Below the pieces are notes generated by a model. It worked only from the letters and a program-made list of their open reading frames with translations, made no database searches and was not told the DNA's origin. A stretch of 64,000 nucleotides of DNA from Caballeronia mineralivorans PML1(12). Its GTDB lineage: Bacteria > Pseudomonadota > Gammaproteobacteria > Burkholderiales > Burkholderiaceae. Shown here piece after piece: positions 52,676-61,715 of this stretch (positions are counted from its first letter, which is position 1; each line of letters opens with the position of its first letter). Both the position numbers and the translations under genes were made by a program. The stretch covers positions 1 to 64,000 of the forward strand of contig NZ_AEJF01000123.1 of assembly GCF_001028175.1 (NCBI RefSeq). The letters run 5' to 3'.

Positions 52676-53560
52676 ATGAAGAAAATGGACCTGAACGAGC
52701 GCGATCTGCGTTCGCTGCGCGTGTTTTGCGCGGCTGCGCAAGCGAGCGGATTCGCAGCGGCGGAGCGCGCGTTGTCGATGTCGAAGGCATCAATCAGCCG
52801 GCATATCAATGAGGTTGAAGCGCGACTTGGGGTCAAGCTGTGCGAGCGCGGTCCCGGCGGATTCCAGCTTACGGAAGGCGGTGAAGTCGCGTTGCGGGTG
52901 GCATTGCAGGCGCTCGAAGCGCTCGAGCGCATCAAGCCGGAAGTCGATGCGGTGCGCGGTGTTTTATCCGGTCCGCTTCTGCTCGGCACGTCCGAGCATG
53001 TGATGACGCACGAGGGATGCAGGATCTCCGAAGCGCTGGGCGAACTGCATCGGATTGCACCGCTTGTGCGGCCGACGCTCTGCGTCATGAACTTCAGCGA
53101 CCTGGGCGCTGCGCTGACCGACCGGCGCGTACAGATCGCCATCCGCTGTGCTTACAAGCGTATTCGGGCGTTTCGGCACTATCCGCTTTTCACTGAAACG
53201 CATCGGGTGTTTTATCGGCCGGCGACTGCGGGCGAGATCCGCGCGCATGGCGATACGCGCGCGTTGCCGCTGGTGTATCGGCCTCATCCGTTTGTTGAGG
53301 ATGCGTTGGCGACGCAAGGGTTCGTGCAGGGACTGGAGGTGAGCGGACTGGAAGCCGTCGCGATGATGGTGGCTACCGGACGTTATGTCGGACTGTTGCC
53401 TGAGCACTATGCAGCGCAGCTTTCTCCGCGATATGAATTTGCAGTGCTGCCGGAGTCGCCGTTTTATTCGATGCCGTTTTGTGCGATCGTCGAGGAGGTT
53501 AGGCCCTTGACGCGGGCTGCGGAGGCGTTTTTGAATTTGCTGCTGGAGGCACATCGGTGA
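52676..53560 (+). CDS. LysR-family regulator, divergent from the ABC operon
   Basis: The 294-residue regulator has the LysR winged helix (NERDLRSLRVFCAAAQASGFAAAERALSMSKASISRHINEVEARLGVKLCERGPGGFQLTEGG) and a periplasmic-binding-like effector domain. It is divergent from the amino-acid ABC operon with a gap of about 120 bases that contains a GATATGGTTCC segment; divergent orientation suggests that it controls that operon. ATG 52676 is chosen because upstream residues do not fit the family; 52685 is also possible. The 3' end is followed directly by repeat copy C. Confidence 0.88.
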   Translation: MKKMDLNERDLRSLRVFCAAAQASGFAAAERALSMSKASISRHINEVEARLGVKLCERGPGGFQLTEGGEVALRVALQALEALERIKPEVDAVRGVLSGPLLLGTSEHVMTHEGCRISEALGELHRIAPLVRPTLCVMNFSDLGAALTDRRVQIAIRCAYKRIRAFRHYPLFTETHRVFYRPATAGEIRAHGDTRALPLVYRPHPFVEDALATQGFVQGLEVSGLEAVAMMVATGRYVGLLPEHYAAQLSPRYEFAVLPESPFYSMPFCAIVEEVRPLTRAAEAFLNLLLEAHR

Positions 53561-53561
53561 G

Positions 53562-53955
53562 GTGGCCGTTCGCACTTGGGGGTTGGGTTGGTCTGGTCTG
53601 CCGGTGCGGGTGGTCGGGGGTTTGTGCCGGGTTGCTGCTGCTCAGGCTTGCGGTCGTTATATGTTGGCTGATTTCTTTACCACTATTAGCCACTGTGCGT
53701 GGCGGCACGTCGTTTCTTTGCAAACGCGCAAAGAAACGAAGCAAAGAAACGCGTTTCCAACAATCGGCAAGTTAGTGTCCCTAGCGTGCAGGCTAGGAGT
53801 TTTTGGCACCTGATAGCACGGTGCTCGCCAGACTCACCGATGTTTGAAGCCCGACCTCTCCGAACACAGATACCCACACGCTTCGCCACCAGTGACTGAA
53901 CCTGCCACAGGTTCATCCCGCGCTATCCGCGTACAACCACCTCAAGAAAGAAGCA
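53562..53955 (+). repeat. multi-hairpin repeat, copy C (intact)
   Basis: This is the uninterrupted copy of the repeat and begins one base after the LysR stop. It contains in order the hairpins CGTTTCTTTGC/GCAAAGAAACG (53711-53738), CCTAGC/GCTAGG (53780-53797), GCACC/GGTGC and TGAACCTG/CAGGTTCA (53897-53915). Over about 330 bases it is nearly identical to copy B. Short frames inside it are read in several phases and end at different points, so they are not taken as genes. From 53956 to 54100 nothing is recognised. Confidence 0.78.
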
Positions 53956-54103
53956 TCTTTTTTGCCCTGATTTCGTGCGCTGCACCGAACCGATCGCTTG
54001 CAACTAGTGCACGAGTCAGCGCCTCGCCCCCGCCCATCAGTTCAACCCATTGTTTTTAAAAGCCTACTACACCCTGGCATGGTTCGCGCATAGGAACCGC
54101 CGG

Positions 54104-54117
54104 TCCTACCGGTAGGA
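54104..54117. promoter_or_regulatory. palindromic operator over the ribosome site
   Basis: TCCTACC-GGTAGGA is a perfect 14-base palindrome whose right half contains the Shine-Dalgarno sequence (TAGGAG) of the FadR-like gene starting at 54127. Binding of that regulator here would autoregulate it. Confidence 0.5.
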
Positions 54118-54126
54118 GTGCCCTGC

Positions 54127-54786
54127 ATGAGCATGCCGAATTTCGTTGCGCAAACCCTGCAGCAACGCATCCTGTCAGGGGTATACGCGCCCGGCGAAGT
54201 GCTGCCCGGACAACGCGAACTCGCAGGCCAGCTAGGCGTCAGCCGCGGCGCCCTGCGCGAAGCAGTATCCGTACTGATGACACTAGGCTTCCTTCGCTCA
54301 ATCCCCGGCAAAGGCACATTCGTCGCACATCGCGGACAACACGACACAGGACTGGTCACCCGCAGCGCCGAGCAAACAATGCAACTGCGCTACATCATCG
54401 AACCCTCCGCCGCCGCACTCGCAGCAAGAACAAGCGGCCCCGGCGCGGCAAGACAGCTCCAGGACATGCAGGCGCGCTTTGAAGACACGCTACTACGCAA
54501 CGACCTCATCGACGCAGCCAGTTGCGACCTCACATTCCATCAGGCAATCGCCGCCTATTCCGGCAACGACATCCTCGCGGAAATCTCCCATTCGTTCGAA
54601 GATCGCATCGGTAAAAGCCAGTGCTTTCCGCTCGCCAATACACCACGCCTGATCGAAGCGTTCGAAGAGCATGAACTCATTGTTGCCGCGATTATCGGCG
54701 GCAATGCCAGCGCTGCAATGACCGCGATGCAACGTCACCTGCGAAACGCCGCCGAACGCGCCGGTATCGCTTTCACCATTCCGTAA
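54127..54786 (+). CDS. FadR-type GntR regulator (FCD)
   Basis: The 219-residue regulator has a GntR winged helix (ILSGVYAPGEVLPGQRELAGQLGVSRGALREAVSVLMTLGFLRSIPGKGTFV) and an all-helical FCD ligand domain with metal-ligand-type residues (DLTFHQAIAAYSGN and a later EEHELIVAAI, MQRHLRNAAERAG). It is 69 bases upstream of a peptide ABC operon and probably controls it. GGAG lies nine bases before the ATG at 54127, within a palindrome. The ligand is unknown, likely an organic acid or amino compound. Confidence 0.9.
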   Translation: MSMPNFVAQTLQQRILSGVYAPGEVLPGQRELAGQLGVSRGALREAVSVLMTLGFLRSIPGKGTFVAHRGQHDTGLVTRSAEQTMQLRYIIEPSAAALAARTSGPGAARQLQDMQARFEDTLLRNDLIDAASCDLTFHQAIAAYSGNDILAEISHSFEDRIGKSQCFPLANTPRLIEAFEEHELIVAAIIGGNASAAMTAMQRHLRNAAERAGIAFTIP

Positions 54787-54855
54787 TTTTTCGTATTACT
54801 AACCAATTTCGTAATCCTCCACCAAAGATCAACCGCTATAAAGGACCGTACTTGC

Positions 54856-56511
54856 ATGAACTTCATCAAATCGAGTTTGCTGACGTTGGCCTGCGCACTG
54901 GCATGCGGTGCGGTCTTGCCGGCCTCTGCACAGGCACAAGAAAAAGTGCTGAGAATCGCGATGACAGCAGGCGACATTCCTCGCACGCTAGGCCAGCCGG
55001 ACCAGGGTTACGAGGGTAACCGCTTCACCGGTATCACGATGTACGACGGCCTCACCCAATGGGACCTGAGCCATGAGAAAGGCCCAAGCGAACTCATCCC
55101 CGATCTCGCCACATCCTGGCAAGTCGATTCCAAGGACCAAACCAAATGGGTCTTCAAACTGCGTCCCGGCGTGAAGTTCCACGACGGCTCGCCATTCAAC
55201 GCCGACGCAGTCGTCTGGAACGTCGATAAAGTCCTCAACAAAAGCGCACCGAACTTCGATCCAAGCCAGGTCGGCGTGACCGCATCACGCATGCCCACGC
55301 TGCGTTCGGCGCGCAAGATCGACGACCTGACCGTCGAGTTAACAACGTCAGAACCGGACTCGTTCCTGCCGATCAACTTGACGAACCTGTACATGGCCTC
55401 GCCTGCGCAGTGGCAGAAAAAGCTCGCTGCTGTCCCGGCAACAGTCACCGATCCCGCCGAGCGCGACAAGCAGGCATGGATCGCGTTCGCAGCCAACGCG
55501 TCAGGCACAGGCCCGTTCAAGATGGCGCGCTTCGTGCCGCGTGAACGGCTGGAGATGGTCAAGAACACCGAATACTGGGACCCGGCGCGCAGGCCGAAGA
55601 TCGATCGCGTGGTACTGCTGCCGCTGCCCGAGGCGAACACGCGCACGGCGGCCTTATTGTCTGGACAGGTCGACTGGATCGAGGCCCCCGCACCGGATTC
55701 GATGGACGCCATCAAGTCGCGTGGCTTCAAGATCTATTCGAACCCGCAACCGCACGTGTGGCCGTGGCAACTCTCCTTCCTGCCGGGTTCGCCGTGGCTA
55801 GACAAACGCGTGCGTTACGCGGCTAACCTCTGCGTGAACCGCACCGCGCTCAAGCAGTTGCTTGGCGGCATGATGAGCGAAGCGACCGGCACTTTCGAGC
55901 CGGGCGATCCGTGGCGCGGCAACCCCACCTTCCAGATCAAGTACGACCCGGACGCAGCCCGCAAGCTGATGACCGAAGCAGGTTATTCGGCAGCTAACCC
56001 GCTGAAGGTCAAGGTACAGATCTCCGCCTCGGGTTCCGGCCAGATGCAGCCGCTGCCCATGAACGAATTCGTGCAACAGAACCTGAAGGCCTGTTTCATC
56101 GACGTCAGCTTCGACGTGGTCGAGTGGAACACGCTGTACACCAACTGGCGTCTCGGTGCGAAGGACCCTTCGGCACATGGTGCCAATGCGACCAATGTGA
56201 GCTTCGCGTCGATGGACCCGTTCTTCGCCATGGTCCGCTTCGTCAGCACGAAGGCCTTTCCGCCGGTATCGAACAACTGGGGCTACTACGGCAACCCGAA
56301 GATCGATGCGCTGATCCAGCAGGCCCGCACCACTTTCGACGCGAAGCAGCGTGACGTGCTGCTGGCGCAGTTGCACAGCGATATTGTCGACGACGCGCCG
56401 TTCATCTGGATTGCGCACGACACCGGACCGCGCGCGATCTCTGCCAAGGTGCACGGCGTGGTGCAACCGAAGAGCTGGTTTATCGACATCGCCACCATGT
56501 CGATGAACTGA
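54856..56511 (+). CDS. peptide/nickel-type ABC substrate-binding protein
   Basis: The 551-residue protein has a signal peptide (SSLLTLACALACGAVLPASAQA) and the DppA/OppA-type cluster C binding fold (VLRIAMTAGDIPRTLGQPDQGYEGNRFTGITMYDGLTQWDLS, KWVFKLRPGVKFHDGSPFNADAVVWNVDKV). It binds an oligopeptide or other large ligand in the periplasm for the downstream transporter. AAAGGA precedes the ATG. It begins an operon of SBP, two permeases, two ATPases, an amidase and a cupin. Confidence 0.92.
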   Translation: MNFIKSSLLTLACALACGAVLPASAQAQEKVLRIAMTAGDIPRTLGQPDQGYEGNRFTGITMYDGLTQWDLSHEKGPSELIPDLATSWQVDSKDQTKWVFKLRPGVKFHDGSPFNADAVVWNVDKVLNKSAPNFDPSQVGVTASRMPTLRSARKIDDLTVELTTSEPDSFLPINLTNLYMASPAQWQKKLAAVPATVTDPAERDKQAWIAFAANASGTGPFKMARFVPRERLEMVKNTEYWDPARRPKIDRVVLLPLPEANTRTAALLSGQVDWIEAPAPDSMDAIKSRGFKIYSNPQPHVWPWQLSFLPGSPWLDKRVRYAANLCVNRTALKQLLGGMMSEATGTFEPGDPWRGNPTFQIKYDPDAARKLMTEAGYSAANPLKVKVQISASGSGQMQPLPMNEFVQQNLKACFIDVSFDVVEWNTLYTNWRLGAKDPSAHGANATNVSFASMDPFFAMVRFVSTKAFPPVSNNWGYYGNPKIDALIQQARTTFDAKQRDVLLAQLHSDIVDDAPFIWIAHDTGPRAISAKVHGVVQPKSWFIDIATMSMN

Positions 56512-56523
56512 TCCGAACCCGCT

Positions 56524-56557
56524 GCCGCTTGGGCGCTAACTCCGCGCCCTAAGCGGC
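56524..56557 (+). terminator. intercistronic attenuator-like hairpin
   Basis: GCCGCTTGGGCGC pairs with GCGCCC-T-AAGCGGC (one bulged T, 7-base loop) between the binding protein and first permease. Hairpins at this place often lower expression of the membrane genes relative to the binding protein. Confidence 0.55.
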
Positions 56558-56576
56558 GGCAACCGGGCCTCACCTC

Positions 56577-57530
56577 ATGCTTTCCTATCTTCTACGGCGC
56601 GCGCTCTATGCGTTGCCGATCATGCTGGGCGTTGCGTTCCTCTGCTTCATGCTGGTTCACATCGCGCCGGGCGATCCACTGGTCTCGATCCTGCCGCCCG
56701 ATGCTTCGGCCGACCTGCAGAAGCAACTGATGGAGCTCTACGGCTTCAACCGGCCGCTGCCGGTGCAGTTCTTTAGCTGGGTCTGGCGTGCGTTGCATGG
56801 CGACCTCGGCACCTCGATTGCAACCGGCCGCCCCGTCGCCGGCGAAGTAATCAAGGCGGTCGGCAACACCATGATGATCGCCGCGCTCGCCACGCTGATC
56901 GGCTTTGCATTCGGTGCGCTGTTCGGTTTTGTCGCGGGGTATATGCGCGGATCGTGGATCGACCGCACCGCCTCGCTGATCTCCGTCACTGGCGTGAGCG
57001 TGCCGCATTACTGGCTGGGCATGGTGCTCGTGATCGTGTTCTCGGTGAAGCTGATGTGGTTGCCCGCCACCGGCGCAGGGCCGGATGGCTCGGCCGACTG
57101 GCAGTTTGATTGGGCGCACTTTCAATACCTCGTCCTGCCTGCCGTCACCATGTCGTTCATCCCCATGGGTATCATCGCGCGCACGGTGCGGGCGCTGGTC
57201 GCCGATACGCTGTCGCAAGAATTCATGGTCGGCTTGAGAGCGCGAGGCTTGAGCGAATTCGCGTTGTTCCGGCATGTGCTGAAGAACTGCGCGCCGACAG
57301 CGCTAGCGGTCATGGGCCTGCAACTCGGCTATCTGCTCGGCGGCTCGATCCTGATCGAAACCGTATTCTCGTGGCCAGGCACGGGCTTCCTGCTTAACGC
57401 CGCGATCTTCCAGCGCGACCTGCCGCTCCTGCAGGGCACGATTCTGGTTCTCGCATTATTCTTCGTCATTCTGAACCTCTTGGTCGACATCCTGCAAACC
57501 GTCTTCGATCCGCGTATCGAAAGGGGCTGA
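56577..57530 (+). CDS. DppB-type ABC permease
   Basis: The 317-residue permease is of DppB/OppB type, with LRRALYALPIMLGVAFLCFMLVHIAPGDP at the start, the LYGFNRPLPVQFFSWVWRALHGDLGTS periplasmic segment and the EAA loop QEFMVGLRARGLSEFALFRHVLKNCAPTALAVMGLQLGYLLGGSILIETVFSWPGTG. It lies 65 bases after the binding-protein gene and three bases before permease 2. Confidence 0.93.
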   Translation: MLSYLLRRALYALPIMLGVAFLCFMLVHIAPGDPLVSILPPDASADLQKQLMELYGFNRPLPVQFFSWVWRALHGDLGTSIATGRPVAGEVIKAVGNTMMIAALATLIGFAFGALFGFVAGYMRGSWIDRTASLISVTGVSVPHYWLGMVLVIVFSVKLMWLPATGAGPDGSADWQFDWAHFQYLVLPAVTMSFIPMGIIARTVRALVADTLSQEFMVGLRARGLSEFALFRHVLKNCAPTALAVMGLQLGYLLGGSILIETVFSWPGTGFLLNAAIFQRDLPLLQGTILVLALFFVILNLLVDILQTVFDPRIERG

Positions 57531-57533
57531 GCC

Positions 57534-58415
57534 GTGACTACCACTATGACTACCCAGCCCATTGTCACGCCGCTGCGCTCGCGTGGGCACGGGGCAAACG
57601 TACTGCGGCGCCTGGTCCGCAATCCCCAGGCCATGCTCGGCGCCGCCGTGATCCTCGTCTTCCTGATCATGGCCGTTGCCGCGCCACTCCTGATGCCTGC
57701 CGATCCGTTCGCCGCGTCAATGTTCAACCGCCTGAAGCCGATCGGCACGCCCGGCTATGCGCTCGGCACCGACGAACTCGGCCGCGACATGCTGTCCCGC
57801 CTGATCCTCGGTGCACGGTTATCGCTTTTCATGGGCGTGACGCCGGTGCTGCTCGCGTTCGGTATCGGCGGGGCGATCGGGATCATGGCGGGCTACGCGG
57901 GCGGCCTGCTCAACGCGCTCGTGATGCGTACCATCGACGTGCTCTACGCCTTTCCTTCGGTGCTGCTTGCCATCGCATTGTCTGGTGCGCTGGGTACGGG
58001 CATCGGCAATGCGCTTGTGTCGCTGACCGTAGTGTTCATTCCGCAAATCGCGCGAATTGCGGAGAGCGTGACCACGCAGGTTCGCCGCAGCGATTTCGTC
58101 GATGCCGCCCGCGCCTCGGGCGCAAGCGCTTTCACGATCGTGCGCGTGCACGTGCTCGGCAACGTGATCGGCCCGATCTTCGTGTTCTCGACCAGCCTCA
58201 TCTCCGTCTCGATGATCCTTGCCTCCGGTCTCTCATTCCTCGGCCTGGGTGTCACGCCGCCGAGCCCCGAATGGGGTCTCATGCTCAACACGCTGCGCAC
58301 CGCGATCTATATCCAGCCCTGGCTTGCCGCGCTGCCCGGCTTGTTCATCTTCGCGACCTCGATCGCATTCAACCTGCTGTCCGACGGTCTGCGTGCCGCG
58401 ATGGAGATCAAGTGA
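57534..58415 (+). CDS. DppC-type ABC permease
   Basis: The 293-residue permease is of DppC/OppC type: NPQAMLGAAVILVFLIMAVAAPLLMPADPF, GTDELGRDMLSRLILGARLSLFMG and the EAA loop VDAARASGASAFTIVRVHVLGNVIGPIFVFSTSLISVSMILASGLSFLGLGVTPPSPEWG. I keep the GTG at 57534 because AGGGG lies eight bases upstream; an ATG at 57546 is possible. Its stop overlaps the next start by one base. Confidence 0.92.
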   Translation: MTTTMTTQPIVTPLRSRGHGANVLRRLVRNPQAMLGAAVILVFLIMAVAAPLLMPADPFAASMFNRLKPIGTPGYALGTDELGRDMLSRLILGARLSLFMGVTPVLLAFGIGGAIGIMAGYAGGLLNALVMRTIDVLYAFPSVLLAIALSGALGTGIGNALVSLTVVFIPQIARIAESVTTQVRRSDFVDAARASGASAFTIVRVHVLGNVIGPIFVFSTSLISVSMILASGLSFLGLGVTPPSPEWGLMLNTLRTAIYIQPWLAALPGLFIFATSIAFNLLSDGLRAAMEIK

Positions 58416-59479
58416 TGGCCGCGCTCATGACAGGCGAACGTGACATCGGCGGCCCTGCTCAGCCGCTCCTGAGCGTGAAGAGCGTGGTCAGGCATTTTCC
58501 GCTCGGCAGCAAGGGATTGCCCTTTTTGAAGGATGCACGCAACGTGGTGCGCGCTGTCGACAACATCTCCTTCAATGTACTGAAGGGTGAAACCCTCGGG
58601 GTCGTCGGCGAGTCGGGCTGCGGCAAATCCACCATGGCGCGGGTGATGATGCAGTTGCTGCAGCAGGATAGCGGCGAACTCATCTTCGACGGCGAGACCG
58701 TCGGCTCGCGCGCCCTGCCCCTGCGCGAGTTTCGCCGCCAGGTGCAGATGGTGTTCCAGGACAGTTTCTCGTCGCTCAATCCGCGCATGACGATCGAGGA
58801 TTCGATCGCGTTCGGCGCGACCGTTCACGGTGTCTCGCCGAAAGACGCCATTGCGCGGGGGCGCGACCTGCTCGCGCGTGTCGGACTCGATCCGGTGCGT
58901 TTTGCGGGACGTTATCCGCATGAGCTGTCGGGTGGTCAGCGGCAGCGCGTGAATATCGCGCGGGCATTGGCACTCGGCCCGCGCCTCGTGATCCTCGACG
59001 AGGCCGTGTCGGCGCTCGACAAGTCCGTCGAAGCCCAGGTGCTGAATCTGCTCGCCGATCTCAAGGCGGAGTTCGGGCTGACCTATGTCTTCATCAGCCA
59101 CGACCTGAACGTGGTCCGCTACATCTCGGATCGCCTGGTGGTGATGTACCTTGGCGAGATTGTCGAGATCGGCGAGGCGGAGGACGTGTTCGCGCACGCG
59201 CTGCATCCGTACACGCGGGCCTTGCTCAATTCCATGCCGAGCGTCGATCCCACGCATCGCACAACGGCCGCACCGCTCTTCGGCGACCCGCCCAATCCGA
59301 TAGACCCTCCCAACGGCTGCCGCTTTCATACGCGCTGTCCGCAGGCACAGGACGTCTGCAGCAAACGCGCGCCGGCCGTCTCGACAATAGGTGCAGGTCA
59401 GGTGACATGCCTTGAATACGAGCCGGATAGCGGCTACGTTCCGATATCGGTTGTGGCTGCGCAGGAGGTGCTGTCATGA
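58415..59479 (+). CDS. DppF-type ABC ATPase
   Basis: The 354-residue ATPase has Walker A GESGCGKST, the Q-loop QMVFQDSFSSLNPRMTI, signature LSGGQRQRVNIARAL, Walker B LVILDEAVSALD and the switch His in FISHDLNVV. The C-terminal oligopeptide/dipeptide domain with a Cys motif (GCRFHTRCPQAQDVCSKRAP) is typical of this type, where it can bind a 4Fe-4S cluster. The start ATG at 58415 overlaps the preceding stop (TGATG). It overlaps the following gene by four bases. Confidence 0.93.
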   Translation: MAALMTGERDIGGPAQPLLSVKSVVRHFPLGSKGLPFLKDARNVVRAVDNISFNVLKGETLGVVGESGCGKSTMARVMMQLLQQDSGELIFDGETVGSRALPLREFRRQVQMVFQDSFSSLNPRMTIEDSIAFGATVHGVSPKDAIARGRDLLARVGLDPVRFAGRYPHELSGGQRQRVNIARALALGPRLVILDEAVSALDKSVEAQVLNLLADLKAEFGLTYVFISHDLNVVRYISDRLVVMYLGEIVEIGEAEDVFAHALHPYTRALLNSMPSVDPTHRTTAAPLFGDPPNPIDPPNGCRFHTRCPQAQDVCSKRAPAVSTIGAGQVTCLEYEPDSGYVPISVVAAQEVLS

Positions 59480-60498
59480 GCGCGATGCAAGACGTCAGCA
59501 TCAGCCTGCGCGACCTGAAGGTCCGCTTTATTACACCAGGCCGGACGATCCACGCGGTCAACGGCGTCGATCTGGAGGTGGGACGCGGCGAAGTGGTCGC
59601 GTTGCTCGGTGAATCCGGCTCAGGCAAAAGTGTCACGCTGCGCGCAATCATGCGGCTACATTCGGAGAAGATCACGCAGATGCAGGGTGGTCTCGACGTC
59701 GAGGGCCATGACGTGCTGAAACTCTCGCGCAGACAGCTTTCGGATCTGCGTGGCAAGGTCGTATCGATGATCTTCCAGGAGCCCTTGCTCGCCCTCGATC
59801 CGGTCTACACGCTGGGCGCGCAGATTGTCGAGATGGTACGGCGGCATCAGGGCGTATCGAAAGCCGAAGCGCGCAGGCGTGCGCTCGCGTTGTTCGAAAA
59901 GGTCCGCATTCCAAGCCCTGAACGTCGCCTCGATGCTTATCCGCACGAGATGTCCGGTGGCATGCGCCAGCGCGCGATGATCGCGCTTGCGCTGTCGTGC
60001 GAACCGCGTGTCCTGCTCGCCGACGAGCCGACCACCGCGCTCGATGCCACCGTGCAGATCCAGATCCTGCTGCTCTTGCGGGACCTGCAACAGGAACTGG
60101 GCCTCTCGATCGTGTTCGTCACGCACGACATTGGCGCAGCGACCGAAGTGGCGGACCGCATCGCGGTGATGTATGCGGGCCGTATCGTCGAGCAGGGGCC
60201 GGCGCTTGCGCTGCTGACTGAGCCCCGGCATCCCTACACCATTGCGCTGCTCAAAGGCCGCACGCAAGGCGCGATGAAAAAAGGCGTGCGGCTGGAGACG
60301 ATCGGCGGCGCGCCGCCTGACCTCTCCGCACTGCCGCCCGGCTGCGCGTTCGCTCCGCGCTGCCCGCATGCGATCGAGCGCTGCTTACAGACACAGCCTG
60401 AAGAACGCGGTGTAGGCAACGCGCATTCAGCCCGTTGCATCCGGGTCGATGAAATCGCCACGCTGCACCCGACGACTGAAACCGCCCCCACCCACTGA
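59476..60498 (+). CDS. DppD-type ABC ATPase
   Basis: The 340-residue ATPase pairs with the preceding one. It has Walker A GESGSGKSV, the Q-loop MIFQEPLLALDPVYTLG, signature MSGGMRQRAMIALAL, Walker B VLLADEPTTALD and His in FVTHDIGAATEVADR. The C-terminal Cys motif (GCAFAPRCPHAIERC) is present. The order (F-type before D-type) is the reverse of the E. coli dpp operon. The start ATGA overlaps the upstream stop. Confidence 0.93.
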   Translation: MSAMQDVSISLRDLKVRFITPGRTIHAVNGVDLEVGRGEVVALLGESGSGKSVTLRAIMRLHSEKITQMQGGLDVEGHDVLKLSRRQLSDLRGKVVSMIFQEPLLALDPVYTLGAQIVEMVRRHQGVSKAEARRRALALFEKVRIPSPERRLDAYPHEMSGGMRQRAMIALALSCEPRVLLADEPTTALDATVQIQILLLLRDLQQELGLSIVFVTHDIGAATEVADRIAVMYAGRIVEQGPALALLTEPRHPYTIALLKGRTQGAMKKGVRLETIGGAPPDLSALPPGCAFAPRCPHAIERCLQTQPEERGVGNAHSARCIRVDEIATLHPTTETAPTH

Positions 60499-60505
60499 TT
60501 ACGAC

Positions 60506-61687
60506 ATGACTCCAGACCTCGCCTCATATCGCGCTTTCGTACCCTACCCGAATGCTGCCGTACCCAATGCCGCCAGCGGCCTGCTCACGGGCCTGACGTT
60601 CGGCGTGAAGGACATCTTCGATGTGGCAGGCTACCTCACCGGCTGCGGCAACCCGCACATGCTGGCGATGTCCGGCATCAAGACGGCCAACGCTCCGGTT
60701 GTGGATGCCCTGCTCGCCGCCGGCGCCGTTTTCGCCGGCAAGACCTACACAGAGGAACTGGCGTTCTCGATGACCGGCAAGAACGCGCATTTCGGCGTGC
60801 CGCGCAATGGCGCCGCGCCGGATCGCGTGTCCGGTGGGTCCAGTTCCGGCTCGGCGTCGGCGGTATCGAATGGACTGTGCGACTTCGCGCTCGGCACCGA
60901 CACCGGCGGCTCGGTCCGCGCGCCGGCAAGCCACTGCGGTTTGATCGGCTTGCGGCCAACCCATGCACGCGTGTCGCTCGACGGCTGCATGCCGCTGTCA
61001 CCGGGGTTCGACACCTGCGGCTGGTTCACGCGCGACATCGAAACGTTCGCACGTGTGGGCGACGTGTTGCTCGGCGAAGATACGGTGGCGCTCCCTGCAG
61101 CACCGGATGCCTACTTGCCGCGCGAGGTGCTCACGGGCTTGCCAGAACCTGTCGCCAAGGTTTTCTCTGCAACGCTCGAACGCCTCAAGCCGCGGTTCGG
61201 ATCGATCGAAAGTGTCGACATCATGACGCCTTCCACCGATGCGCTCTACTGGGCCTTCCGCTACGCGCAGGGTTTTCAGGCGTGGCAAAGTCACGGCGTG
61301 ATGATCGACCGCTTCGACTTCCAGCTCGGCCCGGGCGTACGCGAACGTTTCTCATGGTCGCGCACGATCACGCCGGCGCAAAACGAGGAAAGCGAGCGTG
61401 TGCGCAAGCATTTCCGCGAGAATGTGTTGAGCATGCTCGGCGGCGGGCGCATCATTCTCATGCCCACGATGCCCGACGTCGCCCCACTGCTCTCCGATAG
61501 CGACGAAGCACTCGAGTCGTACCGTAACCAGGCGATCAAGATGCTGTGTGTAGCGGGACTCGGCGGATGCCCGCAGCTCTCGCTGCCGTTGATGCAGATA
61601 GACGGTGTGCCGCTGGGGTTCTCTTTGATCGGGCCGCCGGGAAGCGACAAAGGGCTGATCGAACTTGGCCGCAGGCTGCTGGCCTGA
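60506..61687 (+). CDS. amidase-signature family hydrolase
   Basis: The 393-residue enzyme has the complete Ser-cisSer-Lys triad: Lys35 (FGVKDIFDVAG), cis-Ser112 (SGGSSSGSAS) and nucleophile Ser136 (TDTGGSVRAP). It hydrolyses an amide bond of an unidentified substrate in the cytoplasm. Co-transcription with the peptide-type importer (seven bases after the last ATPase) suggests that it acts on the imported compound. The start ATG at 60506 is preferred to the longer frame, which overlaps the ATPase gene. Confidence 0.9.
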   Translation: MTPDLASYRAFVPYPNAAVPNAASGLLTGLTFGVKDIFDVAGYLTGCGNPHMLAMSGIKTANAPVVDALLAAGAVFAGKTYTEELAFSMTGKNAHFGVPRNGAAPDRVSGGSSSGSASAVSNGLCDFALGTDTGGSVRAPASHCGLIGLRPTHARVSLDGCMPLSPGFDTCGWFTRDIETFARVGDVLLGEDTVALPAAPDAYLPREVLTGLPEPVAKVFSATLERLKPRFGSIESVDIMTPSTDALYWAFRYAQGFQAWQSHGVMIDRFDFQLGPGVRERFSWSRTITPAQNEESERVRKHFRENVLSMLGGGRIILMPTMPDVAPLLSDSDEALESYRNQAIKMLCVAGLGGCPQLSLPLMQIDGVPLGFSLIGPPGSDKGLIELGRRLLA

Positions 61688-61715
61688 AGCCGTCCCATTC
61701 CATAGGAGAAACCGC

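Noticed and set aside
53562..53813. Reading frames inside the repeat (for example starting MAVRTWGLGWSGL) repeated in several copies
   Set aside because: The frames overlap in different phases, differ in length between copies and run across hairpin structures. The repeat, not a protein, explains the conservation.
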